Below, one piece after another: positions 8,128 to 16,255 of a stretch of DNA of 64,000 nt. The notes below the pieces were generated by a model. The model was given only the letters and a program-made list of their open reading frames with translations. It was not told where the DNA came from and did not search any database. Where the stretch lies: the NCBI GenBank assembly GCA_963705885.1, contig OY970120.1, positions 372,001 through 436,000 on the forward strand. The letters are read 5' to 3'. Position 1 is the first letter of the stretch. Every line of letters begins with the position of its first letter. Position numbers and translations under genes: made by a program. Source of the stretch: MFD01275-c22 sp963705885 (GTDB taxonomy: Bacteria > Actinomycetota > Actinomycetes > JACCUZ01).

Positions 8128-9449
8128 GCGAGTTCCTCATGCCGTCGTTGGGCGCCGACATGGACGAGGGCACGGTGCTCGAGTGGCTCGTCAAGCCCGG
8201 CGACGTGGTCGCGAAGGGTGACCTCGTCGCCGTCGTCGACACGTCGAAGGCCGCTGTGGACATCGAGACCTTCCACGCCGGGGTGGTGCAGCAGATCCTC
8301 GTCGAGCCGGGCGCGAAGGTGCCGGTGGGGACACCGCTCGCCATCTTCGCCGCACCCGGAGGGCCGGAGCCTGCCCCCACCCACGCGGAGGCTGCCGCCT
8401 CGCTCCCGCTGGAGCGCACGCCGCGGCCCGGGCCCGAGTCCCGCGCGGCCGCGCAGGAGCCGGACGAGCACCTCGCCTCGCCCGTCGTGCGACGGTTCGC
8501 CCGCTCCTCCGGCGTGGACCTCACCTCGGTGCGCGGGACCGGCCCGCACGGCAGGATCACGCATCGGGACGTGCAGCGGGCTGCCGAGGCGCCCTCCAGC
8601 CGGGGCCGAATCTCGCCCTACGCCCGCCGGCGTGCCCGGGAGCTGGGGGTCGACCCGGCCGACCTGGTGGCGCTCGGCCCGAGCGGGCCGGTGCGCGCCG
8701 CCGACGTGGAGGACGCGGCTGCGACCCGCACCTCGCACGCCGGCCCGCCACCTCGGGCCCCGACGACCGCACAGGGGGCGGAGCGCGCCGCGGCCATGAG
8801 GCGGGCGATCGCCACGCTGATGGCGCGGTCCAAGCGCGAGGTCCCGCACTACTACCTCACCGAGACCTTCGACCTGTCCGCGGCCCAGGCGTGGCTGCGC
8901 GAGCACAACACCGGCCGCCCGGTCGGCGACCGGCTGGTGATGGCCGCACTGTTCGCCAAGGCGACGGCGCTGGCCGCGCGGCAGGTGCCCGCGCTCAACG
9001 GCTACTGGGCGGACGACGCCTTCCGTCCCGCGTCGTGCGTGCATCTCGGGGTCGCGGTCTCGTTGCGCGGCGGGGGTCTCGTGACGCCCGCGATCCACGA
9101 CGCGGCCGACCTCGCGCTGCCCGACATGATGGCGGCGCTGCGCGACGTGGTCGAGCGTGCCCGCCGCGGGGTGCTCCACCGGGGGGAGCTCACCGACGGG
9201 ACGCTCACGATGACCAACCTCGGGGAACGGGGTGCGGAGTCGGTGCTGGGTGTGATCTTCCCCCCACAGGTCGCGCTCGTCGGCTTCGGGCGGGTCGTCG
9301 AGCGGCCGGTGGCCGTCGACGGCCTCGTCGGTGCCCGGCCCACCGTGACGGCGAGCCTGTCCGGCGACCACCGCGCCGGAGACGGTCACGTCGGCGGTGC
9401 CTTTCTGACGGTCATCGGTGAGATGCTCGAGAACCCGGAGGAGCTGTGA
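8124..9449 (+). CDS. pdhC: 2-oxoacid dehydrogenase E2 (dihydrolipoamide acyltransferase)
   Basis: 441 residues. One lipoyl domain at 1-75 with the modified Lys42 in DTSKA (more often ETDKA). Two consecutive peripheral-subunit-binding domains follow, around 118-152 (ASPVVRRFARSSGVDL) and 165-200 (ISPYARRRARELGVDP). The C-terminal catalytic domain has SGDHRAGDG, the His-Asp-Gly active site. It transfers the acyl group from lipoate to CoA. No E3 lipoamide dehydrogenase is encoded nearby, so a genome-wide shared E3 is probably used. Confidence 0.92.
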   Translation: MSEFLMPSLGADMDEGTVLEWLVKPGDVVAKGDLVAVVDTSKAAVDIETFHAGVVQQILVEPGAKVPVGTPLAIFAAPGGPEPAPTHAEAAASLPLERTPRPGPESRAAAQEPDEHLASPVVRRFARSSGVDLTSVRGTGPHGRITHRDVQRAAEAPSSRGRISPYARRRARELGVDPADLVALGPSGPVRAADVEDAAATRTSHAGPPPRAPTTAQGAERAAAMRRAIATLMARSKREVPHYYLTETFDLSAAQAWLREHNTGRPVGDRLVMAALFAKATALAARQVPALNGYWADDAFRPASCVHLGVAVSLRGGGLVTPAIHDAADLALPDMMAALRDVVERARRGVLHRGELTDGTLTMTNLGERGAESVLGVIFPPQVALVGFGRVVERPVAVDGLVGARPTVTASLSGDHRAGDGHVGGAFLTVIGEMLENPEEL

Positions 9450-9721
9450 TGAACGAACCCGACGTGCGAGCCGTGATCGTCGAGGTGCTCTCGGCCATCG
9501 CCCCGGACGGCGACCTCGACTCCCTCGACCCGGCGCGGAGCCTGCGCGCCCAGCTCGACCTCGACTCGCTGGACTTCATGGCCTATGTCGAGCGCCTGAG
9601 CGAGCGGACCGGGGCGCCGATCCGCGAGGAGGAGTACCCGATGGCCGACACCCTCGACGGCTGCGCCGCGCTGATCGCCGTGACCGGCGCCCCGCAGGCG
9701 GCCGACCACACCGACCGATGA
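9449..9721 (+). CDS. Acyl carrier protein, stand-alone
   Basis: 90 residues, acidic, four-helix ACP pattern with the phosphopantetheine site LDLDSLDF (Ser40 if ATG 9449 is the start; a GTG three bases upstream is possible). The gene overlaps the E2 stop. Conventional acpP sits in fatty-acid operons; here it follows a pyruvate-dehydrogenase-like complex and acetate-CoA ligase. The partner is unknown; it could accept an acyl group made by this cluster. ACP identity is clear, its role is inference. Confidence 0.85.
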   Translation: MNEPDVRAVIVEVLSAIAPDGDLDSLDPARSLRAQLDLDSLDFMAYVERLSERTGAPIREEEYPMADTLDGCAALIAVTGAPQAADHTDR

Positions 9722-9743
9722 CAGACAGAGAGGAACCCGCGTC

Positions 9744-10238
9744 ATGAAGGCTTCCGTAGGTGACCGGATCGTGATCGCGTCCAACCGTCTCGAGGGGCCG
9801 CTGCGCGACGGGCGGGTGGTCGCCTGCCGGCACGAGGACGGCTCGCCGCCCTACGACGTCGAGTGGTCGGACACCGGGCGGACCGGCCTGTTCTTCCCCG
9901 GCCCCGACGCCCTGGTCGAGCACCTCGCCGAGCGTTCGGCGGAGGAGGCAGCACCGAGCGCGCCCGAGGAGGCGGGGCGGGTCAAGACCTGGCGGGTGGA
10001 GGTCACGGTGTTCGAGTCGGGCGACGACACCACCGCACACGCCGTCCTGGGGGCCGACGTGCCGGGCGTGGAGGCGCGCGGCAGCGCCCGCCGCAACCCG
10101 CACGATGCGGACGTCCCCCTGATCGGCGACGAGGTGGCCGTGGCGCGGGCGTTGCGCCGGCTGTCCGAGCAGCTCCTGCACTCCGCGTCGGACGACATCT
10201 CCGCCGCCGCGGGGCAGCCGGTCGACCTCCGGCGCTGA
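9744..10238 (+). CDS. DUF1918-DUF1876 protein
   Basis: 164 residues. Residues 1-58 form a DUF1918 domain (VGDRIVIASNRLEGPLRDGR, ending in YDVEWSDTGRTGLFFPGPDA). Residues about 75-155 form a DUF1876 domain (TWRVEVTVFESGDDTTAHAVL then ARRNPHDADVPLIGDEVAVARAL). Both domains are common in actinobacteria and DUF1876 proteins occur among mycobacterial dormancy genes. Biochemical function is unknown. Soluble, cytosolic, and it lies 22 bases after the ACP gene, between the dehydrogenase and hydrogenase genes. Confidence 0.82.
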   Translation: MKASVGDRIVIASNRLEGPLRDGRVVACRHEDGSPPYDVEWSDTGRTGLFFPGPDALVEHLAERSAEEAAPSAPEEAGRVKTWRVEVTVFESGDDTTAHAVLGADVPGVEARGSARRNPHDADVPLIGDEVAVARALRRLSEQLLHSASDDISAAAGQPVDLRR

Positions 10239-10241
10239 GCC

Positions 10242-11399
10242 GTGACCGACCGGGAGGCCACCACCGTCCTGGACCTGGACGGCCTGCAGGCCCTCGTCCG
10301 GGCTCTCCACGCGGCCGGGTTCACGGTCCTGGGCCCCACCGTCCGTGACGGCGCCGTCGTGGCGGGACCCGTCGCGTCCCTCGACGACCTGCCTCGTGGC
10401 TGGGGCGACGAGCAGGAGCCGGGGCGCTACCGGCTGCGGCAGCGGCGGGACGGCGCGCTCTTCGGCTTCGCCGCGGATGCGGTCTCGTGGAAGTCGGTCC
10501 TGTTCCCGTCCCGCGAGCTCGTCTGGTCGGGGAGCGCGTCGCCGCTCGAGGACCCGCCCGCGCCGGCAGCGCAGGGCAGCACGCTCGGCGACCCGCCGTA
10601 CGCCGTGCTCGGGATCCGGTCGTGCGACCTGCACGCGCTCGCGATCCACGACCGGGTGCTGCTGGAGCGCGCCTTCACCGACGAGCAGTACCGCGCGCGG
10701 CGCGAGGGGGCGTTCCTCGTGACGGTCGACTGCTCCGACCCCGGCGGCACCTGCTTCTGCGTCTCGATGGGCACCGGGCCCCGGGCCGACGCCGGCTACG
10801 ACCTCGCGCTGACAGAGCTGCTCGACGGGCAGCACCGCTTCCTCGCCAGGGCGGGCAGCGAGCGCGGCGCGGAGGTGCTGGCGGGCCTCCCGACGCAGCC
10901 GGCGGCCACGACCGACCTCGCCGCTGCCGAGAGCGTCACCGCGCGGGCGACCGGCCGGATGGGCCGGCACATGGACACCGTCGACATCCGCGACCTGCTC
11001 TACGACAACGCCGAGCACGCCCGGTGGGACGACGTGGCGGACCGGTGCCTCGCCTGCGGCAACTGCACGATGGTCTGTCCCACCTGCTTCTGCACCTCGG
11101 CCGAGGACCACACGTCCCTGTCGGGCGTCCACGCCGAGCGGACGCGGGTGTGGGACTCGTGCTTCACCACCGACTTCTCCCACCTGCACGACGGCAGCGT
11201 CCGGGCGAGCACCCGGTCGCGCTACCGCCAGTGGATGACCCACAAGCTGGCCTCGTGGACCGACCAGTTCGGCACGTCGGGCTGCGTCGGCTGCGGCCGC
11301 TGCCTCACCTGGTGCCCGGTGGGCATCGACATCACCGAGGAGGTTGCCGCGATCCGCCGGACCGTGCCGCCTGCCCAGCGCGACGAGGGGTCCGGGTGA
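10242..11399 (+). CDS. hydB: Group 3b [NiFe] hydrogenase / sulfhydrogenase beta subunit (4Fe-4S)
   Basis: 385 residues from a GTG. Two ferredoxin-like 4Fe-4S motifs: CLACGNCTMVCPTCFC from Cys269 and CVGCGRCLTWCP from Cys348. The N-terminal 200 residues match the HydB/anaerobic sulfite reductase A family (LGIRSCDLHALAIHDRVL, CSDPGGTCFC). It wires electrons between the hydrogenase small subunit and the flavin subunit. First of the hydrogenase genes, only 3 bases after the DUF1918 gene. Confidence 0.9.
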   Translation: MTDREATTVLDLDGLQALVRALHAAGFTVLGPTVRDGAVVAGPVASLDDLPRGWGDEQEPGRYRLRQRRDGALFGFAADAVSWKSVLFPSRELVWSGSASPLEDPPAPAAQGSTLGDPPYAVLGIRSCDLHALAIHDRVLLERAFTDEQYRARREGAFLVTVDCSDPGGTCFCVSMGTGPRADAGYDLALTELLDGQHRFLARAGSERGAEVLAGLPTQPAATTDLAAAESVTARATGRMGRHMDTVDIRDLLYDNAEHARWDDVADRCLACGNCTMVCPTCFCTSAEDHTSLSGVHAERTRVWDSCFTTDFSHLHDGSVRASTRSRYRQWMTHKLASWTDQFGTSGCVGCGRCLTWCPVGIDITEEVAAIRRTVPPAQRDEGSG

Positions 11400-11863
11400 A
11401 GTCCGTCGGCCACCTGCTCGTCGAACACCCCTTCTTCGAGGGGCTCGACGAAGACACCGTGCGCATGCTCGAGAGCTGCGCCGGCAACGTCCACGTCCGG
11501 TCCGGACAGCACCTGTTCCGCGAGGGCGAGGCGGCGGACCGCTTCTACGTCGTGCGGCGCGGCCGCGTGGCCCTGGAGGTCCACGCGCCCGGCGGCGGCG
11601 ACCACCTCCTCGACACGGTCGAGGAAGGTGACGTCGTGGGCTGGTCCTGGCTGGTGCCGCCCTACCGCTGGTTCTTCGACGCGCGGGCCGTCGGCGAGGT
11701 GTCCGCGGTCTCCCTGGACGCGACCTGCCTGCGCGCCAAGTGCGACGACGACCCCCGCCTGGGCTACGTGCTCATGCAACGCGTCACCCAGGTGATGTAC
11801 CGGCGGCTGCAGTCCACTCGCGTGCGGCTTCTCGACCTCTACGGCACCGTCGATGCCCGCTGA
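11396..11863 (+). CDS. cNMP-fold protein without DNA-binding domain, in hydrogenase operon
   Basis: 155 residues, one cyclic-nucleotide-binding beta-roll (HPFFEGLDEDTVRML, FREGEAADRFYVVRRGRVAL, DTVEEGDVVGWSWL) plus a C-terminal helix. It ends before any helix-turn-helix, so it is not a Crp/Fnr regulator. The usual phosphate-binding cassette (Gly-Glu...Arg-Ala/Ser-Ala) is replaced by GWSWLVPPYRWFFDARA at 82-98, rich in Trp, Tyr and Phe, followed by Cys111 and Cys116. Overlaps both hydB and hydG. Probably a small-ligand or redox regulatory subunit of the enzyme; ligand unknown. Confidence 0.8.
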   Translation: MKSVGHLLVEHPFFEGLDEDTVRMLESCAGNVHVRSGQHLFREGEAADRFYVVRRGRVALEVHAPGGGDHLLDTVEEGDVVGWSWLVPPYRWFFDARAVGEVSAVSLDATCLRAKCDDDPRLGYVLMQRVTQVMYRRLQSTRVRLLDLYGTVDAR

Positions 11864-12719
11864 CCTCGCCCCGGCCACGTGGCCGACCGGTGGACCGCCG
11901 GGCACCATGGCGCCACGCTGGTTCCGCGTCGTCCGGTCGCGCCGCGAGACCCGCGACACCGTCACGCTGGCCATGGAGTCCCTGGACGGCGAGGGCCTGG
12001 GCTTCTCCCCGGGCCAGTTCACGATGCTCTCGGCGTTCGGGGTCGGCGAGGTCCCGATCTCGGTCAGCGGTGACCCCGCCCGACCGGACCGGCTGGTGCA
12101 GACCGTCCGCGACGTGGGCGGCGTGACGCGCGCGCTGGTGGCCGCCGAGCCCGGCGACGTCCTCGGCGTGAGGGGACCGTACGGCGTGGGCTGGGGGGTC
12201 GAGGACGGGCGCGGCGGCGACGTGGTCGTCGTGGCCGGCGGCATCGGGCTGGCCCCCGTGCGATCTGCGCTGCTGCAGGTGCTCGCGGCCCGCGAGCTGT
12301 TCGGCCGGGTGAGCCTGCTCTACGGCGGTCGGACCCCGGCCGACCTGCTCTTCGAGAGCGAGCTCACGAGATGGTCCGCGACCGGTCTCCTGGACCTCGC
12401 GGTGACCGTCGACCGGGCGTCGTCGGCGTGGACCGGTCCGGTCGGCCTGGTGACCGAGCTCGTCCCCGCGGCCACGTTCGACCCGCCGCGGTCGCTGGTG
12501 CTGGTCTGCGGCCCGGAGGTGATGATGCGCTACGTCGCAGCAGCGCTGATCCATCGCGGCGTGCCGGCCGGGCGCATCAGGCTCTCGATGGAGCGGAACA
12601 TGCAGTGCGGTGTCGGTCTGTGCGGGCACTGCCAGCTCCGGGAGCACCTCGTCTGCGTCGACGGGCCGGTGTTCGCCCTGCCCTCCGTGGCTCCTCTTCT
12701 CCCGGTGCGGGAGCTGTGA
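11853..12719 (+). CDS. hydG: Group 3b hydrogenase gamma subunit (FAD/NAD(P)-binding)
   Basis: 288 residues, ferredoxin-NADP reductase fold. FSPGQFTML and PISVSGDP mark the flavin domain (about 20-115), VVVAGGIGLAPVRSALL the nucleotide-binding domain, and QCGVGLCGHCQ from Cys252 with a later Cys the 2Fe-2S site. It exchanges electrons with NAD(P)H, as in the Pyrococcus sulfhydrogenase gamma subunit. The start at 11853 overlaps the cNMP-fold gene by 11 bases; the end overlaps the small subunit. Confidence 0.9.
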   Translation: MPADLAPATWPTGGPPGTMAPRWFRVVRSRRETRDTVTLAMESLDGEGLGFSPGQFTMLSAFGVGEVPISVSGDPARPDRLVQTVRDVGGVTRALVAAEPGDVLGVRGPYGVGWGVEDGRGGDVVVVAGGIGLAPVRSALLQVLAARELFGRVSLLYGGRTPADLLFESELTRWSATGLLDLAVTVDRASSAWTGPVGLVTELVPAATFDPPRSLVLVCGPEVMMRYVAAALIHRGVPAGRIRLSMERNMQCGVGLCGHCQLREHLVCVDGPVFALPSVAPLLPVREL

Positions 12720-13512
12720 TGGCGGCGGGCCGGCGGCCGAAGCTCGCGGTCTGGAAGTTCGCCAGCTGCGACGGGTGCCAGCTGACGCTGCTCAACTGCG
12801 AGGACGAGCTGCTCCACCTGGCCGGCGAGATCGAGATCGCCTACTTCCCGGAGGCCACCCGGGCGGTCACGCCGGGACCGTACGACCTGTCCCTGGTGGA
12901 GGGCTCGGTGACGACCCCGGACGACGCCGAGCGCATCCGGCAGGTGCGCCGGGATTCCCGGCGTCTGGTCACCATCGGGGCGTGCGCCACGGCCGGAGGG
13001 GTGCAGGCGCTGCGGAACTTCGGCGACGTGGAGGAGTTCCGGTCCGTCGTCTACGCGCAGCCGGACTACGTCCGGACACTGGACCGGTCGACCCCCATCG
13101 CGTCCCACGTGCCGGTCGACTTCGAGCTGCGCGGCTGCCCGATCGACCGGACGCAGCTGCTGGAGGTGATCAGCGCCTTCCTGCAGCGGCGGAAGCCCCG
13201 CGTCACGTCCGAGAGCGTCTGCGTGGAGTGCAAGCGCCGCGGGAACGTCTGCGTGACGGTCGCGCACGGCACGCCGTGCCTCGGACCGGTCACCCACGCC
13301 GGCTGCGGCGCGCTCTGCCCGTCCGTCTCCCGCGGCTGCTACGGCTGCTTCGGCCCCGCCGACACGACGAACACGGCCTCGCTCACCGGGATGCTGGTCG
13401 ACCTGGGCATGCCCCGGCGCGAGGTCCAGCGGGTGTACCGGACGTTCAACGCAGCCGCCCCCGCCTTCGCGGGCGAGAGCGCCCGGCTCGCGGGAGAGGA
13501 CGGTGGGGAGCC

Positions 13513-13516
<4 letters not shown>
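12719..13516 (+). CDS. hydD: Group 3b [NiFe] hydrogenase small (delta) subunit
   Basis: 265 residues. Proximal cluster motif CDGCQLTLLNCEDE (Cys17, Cys20), IGACATAGGVQALRN, the FELRGCPIDRTQL segment, and downstream cysteines in VCVECKRRGNVC and SVSRGCYGCFGP. It carries the FeS chain from the NiFe site to the beta/gamma module. No Tat signal is present, as expected for a cytosolic group 3 enzyme. Starts at ATG 12719 on the stop of hydG; overlaps the large subunit by GTGA. Confidence 0.92.
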
Positions 13517-14835
<1,319 letters not shown>

Positions 14836-14840
14836 GCGAC

Positions 14841-15305
14841 GTGGCGCTCGTGGTCGGCGTGGGGAACCGGGCCCGCGGTGACGACGGGGTGGGCCCGGAG
14901 GTCGCCGCCCGGGTCGCCGCGCTCGGGCTCCGGGCGGTTCGCGTCGTCGTGGAGGACGAGCCGCTCCACCTGGTCGAGCACATCGCCGAGCACGACGACG
15001 TCGTGGTCGTGGACGCGGTGCGCCCTGAAGGGAACCCGGGCCGGCTGTCGCTTCTCGTCGTCGACGGCGAGCCGCTGCCGCGCCGGTCCGCATTGGGCTC
15101 GCACGGGCTCGGCGTCGTCGACGCCGTCGAGCTCGCCCGTGCGCTGGGTCGGCTGCCGGCGAGGCTGACACTCGTCGGTGTCGAGGCACAGGCGCTCACC
15201 TGCGGGGCGCCGCTCTCGGCGCCGGTCCGCGACCGCGTCGACGACGCGGTCCACGCCGTGCTGTCCGCCATTCGGCCCGATCGAGCCGGGGGGACACCGA
15301 CGTAG
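14841..15305 (+). CDS. Hydrogenase maturation protease (HycI/HoxW family)
   Basis: About 154 residues from GTG 14841, with GAGGAG about 11 bases upstream. VVGVGNRARGDDGVGPEVAARV is the family signature with the acidic nickel-sensing residue, and GSHGLGVVDAVELARALG is the second conserved block. It should remove the C-terminal peptide of the large subunit after nickel insertion. It lies 5 bases after hydA and closes the operon. Confidence 0.87.
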   Translation: MALVVGVGNRARGDDGVGPEVAARVAALGLRAVRVVVEDEPLHLVEHIAEHDDVVVVDAVRPEGNPGRLSLLVVDGEPLPRRSALGSHGLGVVDAVELARALGRLPARLTLVGVEAQALTCGAPLSAPVRDRVDDAVHAVLSAIRPDRAGGTPT

Positions 15306-15478
15306 ACCCGCGTCATCCCCACGATCGGTGTACCGCCGTGACCGACGCCGCGATCTGTCGTCTCACGTCTTCACGTCCTGACGGTCCTTGGTCACCCCGG
15401 CAGGGCCGTTCGGCCTCTCTCCGCCACCGCGTGTCGGCGCCAGGCTGACATGCGACAGGTCGGCAGCAGGAGGAACAG

Positions 15479-16249
15479 ATGACAACGTCCGCAACGCATC
15501 CCGTGACCACCGCACCCCCCGGTGGATCGGCCGCCGCGCGCACCGTCAACGCCTGCAAGTCCTATGGCAGGGACCAGACCGAGGTGCGGGCACTCGACGA
15601 GGTCACGGTCGACTTCGTCCGCAGCCGGTTCACCGCGATCATGGGACCGTCGGGCTCGGGCAAGTCCACCCTGCTGCACTGCGTGGCCGGCCTGGACGGC
15701 CTCAGCTCGGGTCACGCCTACATCGGGGCGGCGGACATCAGCTCGCTCAGCGACCGGGATCTCACCGTCCTGCGCAGGGACCGCATCGGCTTCGTCTTCC
15801 AGGCCTACAACCTGGTGCCGACCCTGACCGCGCTCGAGAACCTCACCCTGCCCCTGCGGCTCGCAGGCCGACGGGCGGACCAGGAGTGGATCGACACCGT
15901 CGTGCGGAGCATGGGGCTCAAGGACCGGCTGCACCACCGCCCGGCCGAGATGTCGGGAGGCCAGCAGCAGCGCGTCGCCGTCGCGCGGGCGCTCGCGACC
16001 CGGCCGGACATCATCTTCGCCGACGAGCCCACGGGAAACCTGGACTCGAAGGCCGGCGCCGAAGTGCTCGAGTTCATGCGTGCCGCCGTGGACACGATGG
16101 GCCAGACCATCGTCATGGTCACCCACGACCCGACTGCGGCGAGCTACGCCGACCGCATCGTCTTCCTGGCCGACGGAAAGATCGTGGACGAGATGCACGA
16201 CCCCACGGCCGGTCGGGTCCTCGAGCGGTTGAAGCGGTTCGGGGAGTGA
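15479..16249 (+). CDS. MacB/LolD-type ABC transporter ATP-binding protein
   Basis: 256 residues. Walker A MGPSGSGKST, Q-loop FVFQAYNLVPTLTALEN, signature MSGGQQQRVAVARALA, Walker B IIFADEPTGNLDSKAG and switch His VTHDP are all present. It pairs with the FtsX-like permease that starts 6 bases downstream. Good ribosome site (GCAGGAGGA). A 173-base gap separates it from the hydrogenase operon, so it likely has its own promoter. Confidence 0.93.
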   Translation: MTTSATHPVTTAPPGGSAAARTVNACKSYGRDQTEVRALDEVTVDFVRSRFTAIMGPSGSGKSTLLHCVAGLDGLSSGHAYIGAADISSLSDRDLTVLRRDRIGFVFQAYNLVPTLTALENLTLPLRLAGRRADQEWIDTVVRSMGLKDRLHHRPAEMSGGQQQRVAVARALATRPDIIFADEPTGNLDSKAGAEVLEFMRAAVDTMGQTIVMVTHDPTAASYADRIVFLADGKIVDEMHDPTAGRVLERLKRFGE

Positions 16250-16255
16250 GCGGCC

